Counted from the stretch's first letter, positions 20,253 to 28,373 are shown. The stretch is 64,000 bases of DNA from Rhodobacteraceae bacterium EL129 (GCA_900313005.1 ONZJ01000002.1:2496996-2560995); one strand, 5' to 3'. The notes: generated by a model from the letters alone, not told the origin. Program-made: numbers and translations.

Positions 20253-22073
20253 ATGATCCATCTGCCCTTCCCCGTCCGTGATGCCAATGCCAGCTCTGGC
20301 TCCGATGGTCTGGGGAACCTGCCAGAATGGGATCTGAGCGATCTCTACACTGCCTCCGATGCCCCTGAACTGAAACGCGATCTGGACTGGCTGGAAGAGC
20401 ACTGCGCCGCCTTTGCCGTCGACTACGAAGGCAAGCTGGCTGATCTTGATGCCGATGGCCTGCTCACTTGCATTCAGCGTGACGAGAAAATCAGCGGCGT
20501 TGCCGGGCGCATCATGTCCTACGCGGGTCTGCGTTATTACCAGCTGACCACCGATGGCGACCGCACCAAGTTCCTGTCGGATTGTCAGGAAAAAATCACC
20601 ACCTACACCACCCCGCTGGTGTTCTTCACGCTTGAACTGAACCGGCTGGAGGATGACCATCTGACAAGCTTGTTGGCACAAAATGCCGATCTGGCACGTT
20701 ACAAACCCGTACTCGACCGCATCCGCGCGATGAAACCCTATCAGCTGAGCGATGAGCTGGAGAAATTCCTGCACGATATGGGCGTGGTGGGCGACGCCTG
20801 GGAGCGTCTGTTTGATGAAACCATTGCCGGGCTGACCTTTACTGTGGACGGCGAAGAGATGGGCATCGAGGCCACGCTCAACCTGCTGACTGAACAAGAC
20901 CGTGCCAAACGCGAGGCGGCTAGCCACGAGTTGGCCCGTGTGTTTGGCGAAAACATCCGCATCTTCAGCCGTGTCCACAATACGGGGACCAAGGAAAAAG
21001 AAGTGGTCGACCGTTGGCGCGGCATGCCCACAGCCCAAACAGGGCGCCACCTGTCCAACCATGTGGAACCCGAAGTGGTCGAAGCCCTGCGCGACGCGGT
21101 TGTGGCCGCCTACCCCTCGCTCAGCCATCGCTATTACGAGTTGAAACGCAAATGGCTGGGCCTCGATGTGATGCAGGTCTGGGACCGCAACGCGCCCTTG
21201 CCGATCGAGGACAGCAAGACCGTCGATTGGGACAGCGCCGAAGACATCGTGATGCAAGCCTATTCGGCCTTTGACCCACGCATGGGGGACTTGGCCAAGC
21301 CTTTCTTTACCAAAAGCTGGATTGACGCGGGCGTGAAGCCCGGCAAGGCCCCCGGCGCCTTTGCGCATCCCACCGTGACGGATGTGCACCCCTATGTGAT
21401 GCTGAACTATCTGGGCAAACCGCGTGATGTGATGACCCTAGCGCACGAGTTGGGCCACGGTGTGCATCAGGTGCTGGCGGCCGAACAGGGTGAGCTTTTG
21501 TCCTCCACCCCGTTGACCCTGGCCGAAACCGCGTCTGTGTTTGGCGAGATGCTGACTTTCCGCAAGATGCTGGACGGGGCCAAGACCGCTCAGGAACGCA
21601 AGGTCCTGCTGGCAGGCAAGGTCGAGGATATGATCAACACTGTCGTGCGCCAGATCGCGTTTTACGATTTTGAATGCAAACTGCATGCCGCACGCCGTCA
21701 GGGCGAATTGACGCCCGAGGACATCAACGCTCTCTGGATGTCCGTTCAGGCGGAATCGCTCGGGCCTGCATTTGAATTCATGGACGGCTATGAGACCTTC
21801 TGGGCCTACATCCCCCACTTCGTGCACTCGCCCTTCTACGTCTACGCCTATGCCTTTGGCGATGGGTTGGTGAATGCCCTCTACGCGGTCTACGAAGAAA
21901 ATCCAGACGGGTTTCAGGACAAATACTTTGACATGCTAAAAGCTGGCGGTTCAAAGCACCACAAGGAACTTCTGGCCCCCTTCGGTCTGGATGCGTCGGA
22001 CCCTGCGTTCTGGAACAAGGGCCTTGCAATGATCTCGGGCTTTATTGATGAATTGGAGGCCATGGAGGGCTGA
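20253..22073 (+). CDS. pepF: M3 family oligoendopeptidase F
   Basis: The protein is 606 aa from ATG 20253 with AGGAG 8 nt upstream. This zinc metallopeptidase of the thimet/oligopeptidase F group cleaves peptides of roughly 7-17 residues in the cytoplasm. The active site AHELGHGVHQ has H398-E-x-x-H402, and the third ligand lies in the downstream ETASVFGEML. The N-terminal PepF domain covers about residues 100-190. The size matches the family (about 600). The GNAT gene follows with a TGATG overlap, so the two are translationally coupled; a link between peptide turnover and acetylation is only a guess. Confidence 0.95.
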   Translation: MIHLPFPVRDANASSGSDGLGNLPEWDLSDLYTASDAPELKRDLDWLEEHCAAFAVDYEGKLADLDADGLLTCIQRDEKISGVAGRIMSYAGLRYYQLTTDGDRTKFLSDCQEKITTYTTPLVFFTLELNRLEDDHLTSLLAQNADLARYKPVLDRIRAMKPYQLSDELEKFLHDMGVVGDAWERLFDETIAGLTFTVDGEEMGIEATLNLLTEQDRAKREAASHELARVFGENIRIFSRVHNTGTKEKEVVDRWRGMPTAQTGRHLSNHVEPEVVEALRDAVVAAYPSLSHRYYELKRKWLGLDVMQVWDRNAPLPIEDSKTVDWDSAEDIVMQAYSAFDPRMGDLAKPFFTKSWIDAGVKPGKAPGAFAHPTVTDVHPYVMLNYLGKPRDVMTLAHELGHGVHQVLAAEQGELLSSTPLTLAETASVFGEMLTFRKMLDGAKTAQERKVLLAGKVEDMINTVVRQIAFYDFECKLHAARRQGELTPEDINALWMSVQAESLGPAFEFMDGYETFWAYIPHFVHSPFYVYAYAFGDGLVNALYAVYEENPDGFQDKYFDMLKAGGSKHHKELLAPFGLDASDPAFWNKGLAMISGFIDELEAMEG

Positions 22074-22540
22074 TGCGTCATATCACGCTGGCCCCTTTGT
22101 CTCGTCGCGAAGTGGGCCGCGTGCTGCATCTGGAGTTGCCCATCCACCAGAACGGTTTTGTCGCGCCCATTGCCGAGATGGTCGACGAGCCCGACCAGAA
22201 GCAGGACTTCCATGTCATTTTGACTGCCAAAACACCTGTCGGATTTTTCAAAATTGACCGGGATTTTACACGCCGTATTTCCAGGCTCCCGCCAGGGGCG
22301 CATGGGTTTCGCGGATTGCTGATCGGTGGTCAATTCCAAGGGCAAGGTTTGGGATCTGTGGCGCTGGCCGTTCTTCGCGACTACGTTATGCAGCACTACT
22401 GCATCTCGGCCCTCTGGCTTTCTGTTGACGAAGCCAATGCAACTGCAATCAAACTCTACGCTGCCTGCGGTTGGCAGCCAGACGGTCTTGCCCATCAAGG
22501 CCGGATCGGAGCCGAGCAGGTGATGCGCCTCGACCTCTGA
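22073..22540 (+). CDS. GNAT family N-acetyltransferase
   Basis: The protein is 155 aa, with its start overlapping the pepF stop by one nt. The GNAT core is visible: FRGLLIGGQFQGQGLGSVALAV carries the acetyl-CoA pyrophosphate loop (Q-x-x-G-Q-G-L-G) and is followed by LWLSVDEANATAIKLYAACGWQ, the family's motif B. The N-terminal third (LAPLSRREVGRVL) is the variable substrate side. The substrate could be an amino acid, amine or protein N-terminus and cannot be told from sequence. It ends just before a stem-loop shared with the convergent DksA/TraR-like gene. Confidence 0.9.
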   Translation: MRHITLAPLSRREVGRVLHLELPIHQNGFVAPIAEMVDEPDQKQDFHVILTAKTPVGFFKIDRDFTRRISRLPPGAHGFRGLLIGGQFQGQGLGSVALAVLRDYVMQHYCISALWLSVDEANATAIKLYAACGWQPDGLAHQGRIGAEQVMRLDL

Positions 22541-22554
22541 TCACCACGAACCAT

Positions 22555-22585
22555 CCGGACGCCCCGGAGTGCTGGGGACATCCGG
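22555..22585. terminator. Stem-loop between convergent GNAT and DksA/TraR-like genes
   Basis: CCGGA (22555-22559) and CCCC (22562-22565) pair with GGGG (22574-22577) and TCCGG (22581-22585), with a small internal bulge. It lies 3 nt from the DksA-like stop. There is no T-run on either side, so it is a weak terminator or an mRNA 3'-end stabiliser. Confidence 0.4.
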
Positions 22586-22587
22586 AA

Positions 22588-22857
22588 TCACTTCAACTGG
22601 CTGTCCTTGGACCCACGGCGATTGATCCCCCCACGCGCCTGGAACGCGGCGTCGCGCTCTTGCATACAGTCGATACACAGTTTCACCCCCGGAATGGCCT
22701 CGCGCCGGGCCGCGGGGATTTCTTCTTCGCATTCGGCGCAATGGGTCAGGCTCTCGCCTTGGGGAACGCTGCGCGACTGCATGCGTTTCAGCTCGTCCGA
22801 GATCGAGGCCTCAATCTGTTCGCTTACCGCGCCATCGCGCGCCCATCCGCCTGCCAT
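22588..22857 (-). CDS. DksA/TraR-type C4 zinc-finger protein
   Basis: The protein is 89 aa from ATG 22857, chosen over the ATG at 22881 because GGAGGA lies 4-5 nt upstream. A four-cysteine zinc finger (C40-x-x-C43 ... C61-x-x-C64) with IPAARREAIPGVKLCIDC is the TraR/DksA signature. An N-terminal helical part of about 35 residues is shorter than the coiled-coil of full DksA, so it resembles TraR or the short YbiI-type proteins. TraR-like proteins bind the RNA polymerase secondary channel and mimic DksA plus ppGpp. Whether this one does is not shown by the sequence. The C-terminal tail is basic. Confidence 0.88.
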   Translation of the reverse strand: MAGGWARDGAVSEQIEASISDELKRMQSRSVPQGESLTHCAECEEEIPAARREAIPGVKLCIDCMQERDAAFQARGGINRRGSKDSQLK

Positions 22858-22917
22858 GGCATCCTCCGTTTGCTGCGCCACAGCTTAGCCGCAGCGCTTC
22901 ACCTCAAGCAAGCATCC

Positions 22918-23991
22918 TCAAGGTTGCTTGGTCAGCACCATGTAGTCCTTGAACGCCCGTTCCCCCGATTGCGCCTGAGAGATCATCCCACTCAGCACCG
23001 AGATGGCCGCGGGCGAACTGGTGGGCACCGCATGGTTCAACCCTTCCCCATCGCTTAGCGCGGTAAAGTCGATCACCTGCACCTCCAGCCCCTCTACCAC
23101 CTCAGGGCTATCAATCACCCCCAGACGCGGCTTGCGCCCGGTGATAAAGCTGGCCAGGCTCAGAGCCTTGTCCTCTTGCGAGACAAAGATCAGAAACGGT
23201 TGCGGCAGCTTGCCGATCGCTTTGGCCTGCTTGCGGAAAACATCCGGGTCAATATCCGGCGACATCAACACGACCGAGTTGATGCGGGACAGCATCTTGC
23301 GATTGCCCTTGATCGCCGCCTGTCGCATCGCCTCCATCACCAGTTGAGAGCCCATGGAATGCGCGAGCAAGACGATCCGGTCGTTGGGGCCAGCCGTCAG
23401 ACGGTTCATCAACTCTTCCAGATCGTCGCGCGCATAAAGCACGGAATCGCGGTCATAGATGTAGCCACGCGGATCACCGGCCGACGGCCAGGAGAACAGC
23501 ACTGACGCACTGGGGGTTTTGAAATCGGTTTTGATTTGCGCCAGACGGTACATCGATTCTGACAAAGTGTTGTTGTACCCCGGCACAAACAGCAGGTGTT
23601 CTTCCCCTTTGACATGCCCTCGCACGGCCTGTACGAACCCCGATGCACTGCTGTAGACATGTGTGTCTGTCACCACAAAATCGGTCGCGGCGTCGGCGGG
23701 ACCTTCAGGCCACTCGATTTGACCGGGTTGATGGGTGGGCGGGATCGAAATATCAGCCCGGAAATAGCGCAACCCGTCGTTGCGCGGCTCTCCGAAGGTC
23801 GGGCCAATCTTGGTCAACGCCCGTTCCGTGGCCACAAAGACACGCTCAATCACGCTGTCGGGGGTCGGCACACCCGGCGCAGCGTTCTGGCGCGGGGTAC
23901 AGGCGATCAGCAGGCTCAGCAAGCCCAGCGCCACCATCGGGGCCCAACGGCTGCGGCAGGTCGTTCTCAGGACTGTGCTGGTATCAGACAT
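22918..23991 (-). CDS. Lipoprotein alpha/beta hydrolase (DUF900-type esterase)
   Basis: The protein is 357 aa from ATG 23991. A basic n-region, the hydrophobic VALGLLSLL and the lipobox LLIA-C31 point to an envelope lipoprotein. The catalytic part is DUF900-like: HLLFVPGYNNTLSES (oxyanion strand), LFSWPSAGDP, and the nucleophile elbow LLAHSMGSQLV, with a late SQEDKALSLAS (Asp) and DGEGLNHAVPTS (His). It is likely an outer-membrane-facing esterase or lipase; substrate unknown. The only Shine-Dalgarno-like sequence (GGAGAGG) before this start is the 3' arm of the upstream rpoH terminator, with the U-run ending right at the ATG, so expression may depend on whether that hairpin forms. Confidence 0.88.
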   Translation of the reverse strand: MSDTSTVLRTTCRSRWAPMVALGLLSLLIACTPRQNAAPGVPTPDSVIERVFVATERALTKIGPTFGEPRNDGLRYFRADISIPPTHQPGQIEWPEGPADAATDFVVTDTHVYSSASGFVQAVRGHVKGEEHLLFVPGYNNTLSESMYRLAQIKTDFKTPSASVLFSWPSAGDPRGYIYDRDSVLYARDDLEELMNRLTAGPNDRIVLLAHSMGSQLVMEAMRQAAIKGNRKMLSRINSVVLMSPDIDPDVFRKQAKAIGKLPQPFLIFVSQEDKALSLASFITGRKPRLGVIDSPEVVEGLEVQVIDFTALSDGEGLNHAVPTSSPAAISVLSGMISQAQSGERAFKDYMVLTKQP

Positions 23992-24023
23992 AAAAAACCT
24001 CTCCCGATGTTACGGGAGAGGTT
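23992..24023 (-). terminator. rpoH terminator, fused to the next gene's ribosome-binding site
   Basis: AACCTCTCCCG (23996-24006) pairs with CGGGAGAGGTT (24013-24023), an 11-bp perfect stem. On the minus strand it is followed by a TTTTTT run that abuts the ATG of the lipoprotein hydrolase at 23991. It is 28 nt downstream of the rpoH stop. Confidence 0.92.
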
Positions 24024-24051
24024 ACGTTTTTCGTCGCATGACTTAAAGGCC

Positions 24052-24948
24052 TCAGGCTGAGGTCAGCATGCCTTTTTCCTGCGCCAGGCTGCGCATACGT
24101 TTTTGCAGCTTTTCAAAGGCACGCACTTCGATCTGACGGATCCGCTCGCGGCTGACATCATACTGGCCGCTCAGATCCTCAAGTGTGATCGCCTGATCTG
24201 ACAGACGACGCTGAGTCAGAATGTCTTTTTCGCGGTCGTTCAGAACGTCCATCGCTTCGGCCAAAAGCTCACGGCGGGCTTCCAGCTCATCGCGGGCCTC
24301 ATAGTCGCCGGCCTGATCAGCATCTTCATCTTCCAGCCAATCCTGCCATTGCATCGTGCCTTCGCCTTCGGAGCCGACCGTGGCGTTCAGCGACGCATCC
24401 CCACCGGACATGCGGCGGTTCATGGAAATCACTTCTTCCTCGGTCACGCCCAGATCATTGGCGATGCGGGCCACGTTTTCGGGGCGCATATCGCCCTCTT
24501 CCAACGCGCCGATGCGGTTCTTGGCCTTGCGCAGGTTGAAGAACAGTTTCTTTTGCGCGCTTGTGGTCCCCAACTTGACCATCGACCAACTGCGCAGCAC
24601 ATATTCCTGAATGCTGGCGCGGATCCACCACATGGCATAGGTCGCCAAACGGAAGCCTTTTTCCGGGTCAAAGCGTTTGACCGCCTGCATCAGGCCCACG
24701 TTCGCCTCCGAGATCACCTCGGCCTGTGGCAATCCGTAACCGCGGTAGCCCATGGCAATTTTGGCGGCGAGGCGCAGGTGTGACGTAACCATCTTATGGG
24801 CCGCCTCAGTATCCTGCTTTTCGACCCAGCTTTTGGCCAGCATGTACTCTTCTTCCGGCTCCAAAAGCGGGAATTTACGGATTTCCTGCATGTACCGGTT
24901 CAGACCACCTTCGGGCGTCGGCGCCGGCAAGTTCTTGTAATTGCTCAT
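24052..24948 (-). CDS. rpoH: RNA polymerase sigma-32 factor
   Basis: The protein is 298 aa from ATG 24948 with a GGAGGGGG ribosome-binding site. It directs RNA polymerase to heat-shock promoters. Region 2 is well conserved (LRLAAKIAMGYRGYGL, VGLMQAVKRFDPEKGFRL, YAMWWIRASI), the sigma-32-specific RpoH box QKKLFFNLRKAK follows, and region 4 has LEDLSGQYDVSRERIRQIE, the -35-binding helix-turn-helix. Alphaproteobacteria often carry two RpoH copies (RpoHI and RpoHII); I cannot tell which this is without a second copy for comparison. A sigma-70-like promoter sits just upstream, and the terminator overlaps the next gene's translation signals. Confidence 0.97.
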   Translation of the reverse strand: MSNYKNLPAPTPEGGLNRYMQEIRKFPLLEPEEEYMLAKSWVEKQDTEAAHKMVTSHLRLAAKIAMGYRGYGLPQAEVISEANVGLMQAVKRFDPEKGFRLATYAMWWIRASIQEYVLRSWSMVKLGTTSAQKKLFFNLRKAKNRIGALEEGDMRPENVARIANDLGVTEEEVISMNRRMSGGDASLNATVGSEGEGTMQWQDWLEDEDADQAGDYEARDELEARRELLAEAMDVLNDREKDILTQRRLSDQAITLEDLSGQYDVSRERIRQIEVRAFEKLQKRMRSLAQEKGMLTSA

Positions 24949-24982
24949 ATGTCCCCCTCCCAATGTTTAGGGTATTAACATA

Positions 24983-25011
24983 GATATAGGTGAGCGCTAA
25001 CGGCCCTTCAA
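24983..25011 (-). promoter_or_regulatory. Putative rpoH promoter
   Basis: On the minus strand, -35 TTGAAG (25006-25011) and -10 TATATC (24983-24988) are separated by exactly 17 nt, about 35 nt before the rpoH ATG. The same -35 read as CTTGAA with CCTATAT downstream also partly fits a sigma-32 promoter, so autoregulation is possible. Confidence 0.55.
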
Positions 25012-25105
25012 GGCCTGTACCCTCAAATGTTGAAAGAGATATGACCCTATCAGACCCAGTTTACGAGGGGTATGACAGGGTTTTCACGCAACCGTGCAAA
25101 GCATT

Positions 25106-26131
25106 TCAATGGCGCAACGCATCGACTAGTTTTGACATATCTTCCGGCAATGGCGCTTCAAATTGCAAATCTGCGCCTGTGACGGGGTGTTCAAACCCCA
25201 ATACCGCTGCGTGCAGCGCCTGACGCGAAAAGACGGCCACCGCGTCCAATGCGCCCTGAGACAAGGCTTTTGCAGGAAGCTTGCGACGCCCGCCATAGGT
25301 CGGATCACCCACCAGGCCATGCCCGGCGTGAGCCATATGCACGCGAATTTGATGGGTCCGGCCTGTTTCAAGCCAGCATTCCATCAATGCCACGCAGGCT
25401 GGGCTGCCGAAACTCTCGATCACCCGTGCGCGGGTCACGGCGTGGCGGCCACCGTTGAACAACACGGCTTGTTTTTGACGATCCGTCTTGTGACGTGCCA
25501 GCTGAGTGGTCAGGCGCAGGATGTTGCCCGGCTCAAACGCCGCGCCCTTGATGCCCCGCAGACGCGGGTCATTGCCATCGGGTACGCCGTAGACCACGGC
25601 ACGGTACTGGCGGTCGACGGTGTGGGCCTCGAACTGCGCCGCCAGGCCGTGGTGCGCGGCATCTGTTTTGGCGGCGACCAGCAACCCGCTGGTATCCTTG
25701 TCAATGCGGTGCACCACACCGGGGCGTTTAGACCCGCCCACACCAGACAAGCTATCCCCACAATGATGCATCAACGCATTGACCAAGGTGCCAGAGGGCG
25801 TACCGGGCGCGGGATGCACCACCATGCCCACGGGTTTGTTGACCACGATCAGGTCATCATCCTCAAACACCACATCGAGCGGAATATATTCCGGGCCAAT
25901 ATGGCTTTCCTCGGCCTGTGGCACGGCAATCTCAATCAGGTCATCCGCGGAAACGCGGGCCTTGGGGTTAACCACGACCGCGCCGTTAAGCATAACCTGC
26001 CCATCGGCAATTAATCGTGCCAGTCGGGTGCGGGACAAATGCGCGCCCTCTGGCACATCCCGGCTCAAAGCCTTATCAAGACGCGCAGGCGGGTCGGGCA
26101 TGATCCGGAATGACACAGATGTGGCTTGCAT
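25106..26131 (-). CDS. rluD: RluA-family 23S rRNA pseudouridine synthase (RluD-like)
   Basis: The protein is 341 aa from ATG 26131. The N-terminal S4 RNA-binding domain covers about residues 15-75 (RLDKALSRDVP, SRTRLARLIADGQVMLNG). The catalytic domain has the family motif HRIDKDTSGLLV with the catalytic D144, then VVYGVP and GRTHQIRVHMAHAGHG-type segments. RluD modifies uridines 1911, 1915 and 1917 in helix 69 of 23S rRNA. This start codon overlaps the start of the divergent small membrane protein gene, so any promoter for either lies inside the other's coding region. rpoH follows downstream with its own promoter. Confidence 0.93.
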   Translation of the reverse strand: MQATSVSFRIMPDPPARLDKALSRDVPEGAHLSRTRLARLIADGQVMLNGAVVVNPKARVSADDLIEIAVPQAEESHIGPEYIPLDVVFEDDDLIVVNKPVGMVVHPAPGTPSGTLVNALMHHCGDSLSGVGGSKRPGVVHRIDKDTSGLLVAAKTDAAHHGLAAQFEAHTVDRQYRAVVYGVPDGNDPRLRGIKGAAFEPGNILRLTTQLARHKTDRQKQAVLFNGGRHAVTRARVIESFGSPACVALMECWLETGRTHQIRVHMAHAGHGLVGDPTYGGRRKLPAKALSQGALDAVAVFSRQALHAAVLGFEHPVTGADLQFEAPLPEDMSKLVDALRH

Positions 26132-26438
26132 GACGATGGATCCAGACCCTCAGCCGGTTGATGCGGCGCTTGTGAAATACCTGCGGCTCTTGGTGACGGT
26201 GCTGACCGTGACCATGATTGCCGGGTTCATAGTGATCGTGATCCTCTTTGTCACGAAATTCTCGGCCGCCTTTGGCCCCGAGCTACCCGATCAGGTCACC
26301 CTGCCTGACGGCACCCAAGCCCAAGCCTTCACCCGCACCGCTGACTGGTTTGCCATTGTCACAGGTGACGATCGCATCCTTATCTACGGGCTTGATGGCG
26401 CGTTGTTGCAGGAAATCAACGTCGTAGCTGGCGAATAA
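26130..26438 (+). CDS. Small single-pass membrane protein (DUF6476-like)
   Basis: The protein is 102 aa from ATG 26130 (a second ATG two codons on at 26136). One TM helix at about residues 17-41 (LRLLVTVLTVTMIAGFIVIVILF) is followed by a short soluble domain: LPDGTQAQAFTRTADWFAIVTGDDRILIYG. I recall this pattern from conserved roseobacter proteins named DUF6476; the function is unknown. Orientation is probably N-in with the small domain in the periplasm. Its ATG overlaps the ATG of the divergent rluD. tRNA-His follows on the opposite strand, 8 nt after the stop. Confidence 0.85.
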   Translation: MTMDPDPQPVDAALVKYLRLLVTVLTVTMIAGFIVIVILFVTKFSAAFGPELPDQVTLPDGTQAQAFTRTADWFAIVTGDDRILIYGLDGALLQEINVVAGE

Positions 26439-26446
26439 GGGGAAGG

Positions 26447-26523
26447 TGGTACCACCTCCTGGTCTCGAACCAGGGACCTCTTGATCCACAATCAAGCGCT
26501 CTAACCAACTGAGCTAAGGCGGC
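26447..26523 (-). tRNA. tRNA-His (anticodon GUG), CCA encoded
   Basis: Read on the minus strand: acceptor GCCGCCU / AGGUGGU, D-loop AGCTCAGTTGGTTAGAGC, anticodon arm CTTGA-TTGTGGA-TCAAG with GTG, T-arm with GGTTCGA. The discriminator base is A73 and the base before G1 is U, so the usual G-1:C73 identity pair of tRNA-His is absent. This is the known alphaproteobacterial form. The two G-U pairs in the acceptor are tolerated. Confidence 0.95.
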
Positions 26524-26533
26524 ACTGAAGGCT

Positions 26534-26562
26534 GAATTAGCCCTACCGGATGCTGAATGCAA
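26534..26562 (-). promoter_or_regulatory. Putative promoter of tRNA-His
   Basis: On the minus strand, -35 TTGCAT (26557-26562) and -10 TAATTC (26534-26539) are 17 nt apart. The -10 box ends 10 nt before the mature tRNA 5' end, which fits initiation a few bases upstream of the tRNA. Confidence 0.5.
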
Positions 26563-26620
26563 GTGGTCTCAGCGCAAAAATTCAGTGCATTTGAGACGCG
26601 CGCGCCATCCGGTTTTCCAC

Positions 26621-27838
26621 TCAGAACGTCAGACGAAACCCGGTGCCCACCACAAATCCTTCGGTGTCATCGCCGGGGGTTCCTGCCCCGCCATCCCCGA
26701 TATCCTCGCTGAATTCGGAAAAGGACACGAAGCCAAAGACTGAGGCACCTGCGCTGTCCTGTCCCTCATAGCGGCTGACGGGTGCCGCACCGGGATCGGG
26801 GGGAGCCGCGTTGGCAAAGGCCCCTGTCAGGGCATAGCTGGCCGAGAGAGTCAGAGCTTGCAGGCGTTCTTGTCCGCCCAGGGCCGCATTTTCGTCGTCC
26901 GTGTTCTGGCCTTTCAGATATTGCACGCTCAGCCCGTAACGCCCCGTTTGATAGGTCGCGCCGATGTCGTAGGCCTGCCCGTCGGTCAGTCCCAAAGCGC
27001 TGCCTGACGTTTCCGCATAGCTACCCCCGACCGTCAAATTCCCATACCCCAGCGATAGCCCCAATCCCCAGTATTCGGGATCGTCGCCCGGGGTGACGCC
27101 GTTGTCCGCGATACCCCATTTGGCCGACGCACCAAAATCCACCGCCCCGATCTGGCCGGCGTAGTTGGCGCTGATGTCAAAGAAATCTTTGCGGTTGGGA
27201 GAGGAATTCGACCCATCTGGCGCATAGCTTGCGCCCAGCTGAAACCCGGCCAGGCGAGGAGAGAAGTAACTGATGCGGGTCGCCGTATCGGACCCGGTGT
27301 TGGCCACATAAGTGCTGCCCAAAGACCCGCGGAGCAAGTCATCCCCCACCCGTACCGTACTGTGAACGTTGGAAAATTGCAGCAAAGATGGCAAGGCGGC
27401 GCTGCTCAACCCGGCGAAGTTCAATTCGGGGCCATAACCGACGGGCGCCCCCTTTTGCATGTGATTGCCCGGGCTGTCCGAGCGCCCCAGGCGCAGCTCG
27501 CCAAATCCACCCCGCAGAAACAGCGCCGCTTCGTCCAGAATCACGCCGGCATTGCGTTCGCCCACATGTCCTTCAATCCGAAAATCGCCGCCAAAACTCA
27601 GCCCATTGTCTGTGGTGAATTGCGGAATGACAAAGACCTGCCCCCCTGCGACAGCATCTGCCCCTGCAAAATCGCTGGCAGTGGCGGCGTCATAGTCGAC
27701 GTAGCCAAAATATTGGTCATACACAGCCCCCGTACCCAAATGAAACTCCCCGGCGCCCACAGGAGCGGCACAGGTTAAGGTACTGGCAAAACACGTGAAT
27801 ACCAGAATCCGTTTCGATGTAGTCGCTATACGTTTCAT
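26621..27838 (-). CDS. Outer-membrane porin (Rhodobacter-type)
   Basis: The protein is 405 aa from ATG 27838, with a signal peptide (RILVFTCFASTLTCAAPVGAGEF, cut near AGA/GE). The mature part alternates polar and hydrophobic residues as in beta-barrels, rich in Gly, Tyr and Phe, with porin-like segments GFGELRLGRSDSPGNHM (the strand before the L3 constriction loop) and FSPRLAGFQLGASYAPDG. The last residues VGTGFRLTF end in Phe, the BAM-recognition feature of outer-membrane proteins. It probably forms a trimeric 16-strand general-diffusion porin. Specificity unknown. It stands alone between tRNA-His and a decayed GNAT gene. Confidence 0.9.
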   Translation of the reverse strand: MKRIATTSKRILVFTCFASTLTCAAPVGAGEFHLGTGAVYDQYFGYVDYDAATASDFAGADAVAGGQVFVIPQFTTDNGLSFGGDFRIEGHVGERNAGVILDEAALFLRGGFGELRLGRSDSPGNHMQKGAPVGYGPELNFAGLSSAALPSLLQFSNVHSTVRVGDDLLRGSLGSTYVANTGSDTATRISYFSPRLAGFQLGASYAPDGSNSSPNRKDFFDISANYAGQIGAVDFGASAKWGIADNGVTPGDDPEYWGLGLSLGYGNLTVGGSYAETSGSALGLTDGQAYDIGATYQTGRYGLSVQYLKGQNTDDENAALGGQERLQALTLSASYALTGAFANAAPPDPGAAPVSRYEGQDSAGASVFGFVSFSEFSEDIGDGGAGTPGDDTEGFVVGTGFRLTF

Positions 27839-27880
27839 CCTACATTCAACTATAGGCGGAATTTTCCCGTTGAACAGGGG

Positions 27881-28105
27881 TTAGGAAAAATCTGCTTCAG
27901 TTTGGGGAAACACCATATTTCTTTGGTCTGAACCCGCTCGTGGTGCGCCGGGTAGCCTACTGTTCCCCAAAATACGAGCCAAGCGCGCGACAACGGGTTG
28001 GACTGTGCGATCAAACCCTTCATCTTTTTGATAGCAAGCGCCATGCACCTGCGTGATCCTATCTGCATCATCGTGAGTGTAGGGGCGCAAAACAATCTCG
28101 GACAT
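27881..28105 (-). pseudogene. Truncated GNAT acetyltransferase remnant
   Basis: The 74-codon frame from ATG 28105 begins like the N-terminal third of an amino-acid-type GNAT (SEIVLRPYTHDDADRITQVHG then EGFDRTVQPVVARLARIL) and then turns into unrelated sequence (PGAPRAGSDQRNMVF) before a stop. The acetyl-CoA-binding motifs that should follow are absent and I do not see them in another frame downstream, where the porin promoter region begins. There is no clear ribosome-binding site. I read it as a gene cut off by a deletion. Confidence 0.5.
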
Positions 28106-28184
28106 GAGCCACGGCAGACCCTGTCGCGGCTTGCTATTCAAGATCGAAAGCGATAGCCCAAAGGCGTTACGACCGGAGGCCCGC

Positions 28185-28373
28185 ATGAGCATCAACACAG
28201 AACGCGATATCGAAGCCAACCTGCAAATTGGTCCAACCGATCAGGGCATGGTTCGCCTGTTTATTGAGGCGCAGGATATTGAAATTCCAATGGATTTTGA
28301 GCCTGACGAGGCGCGAGAGATTGCTGAGGAGATCCTGGCAGCAGTCAAAGCCGCCGAGGCGCGTCGCTCATAA
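28185..28373 (+). CDS. Small conserved hypothetical protein (DUF6324-like)
   Basis: The protein is 62 aa from ATG 28185 with CGGAGG 6 nt upstream; the frame extends upstream but the ribosome-binding site settles the start. It is acidic, with one short beta part (ANLQIGPTDQGMVRLFIEAQDIEIPMDF) and an amphipathic C-terminal helix (EPDEAREIAEEILAAVKAAEA). I recall this pattern from roseobacter genomes as DUF6324; function unknown. Its 3' end overlaps the convergent mmcB gene by 6 nt. Confidence 0.8.
   Translation: MSINTERDIEANLQIGPTDQGMVRLFIEAQDIEIPMDFEPDEAREIAEEILAAVKAAEARRS

Noticed and set aside
19884..21389. Minus-strand frame of 501 codons opposite pepF and the ligase 3' end
   Set aside because: It crosses two well-supported genes, has no ribosome-binding site, and shows His/Gln/Gly-rich shadow composition.
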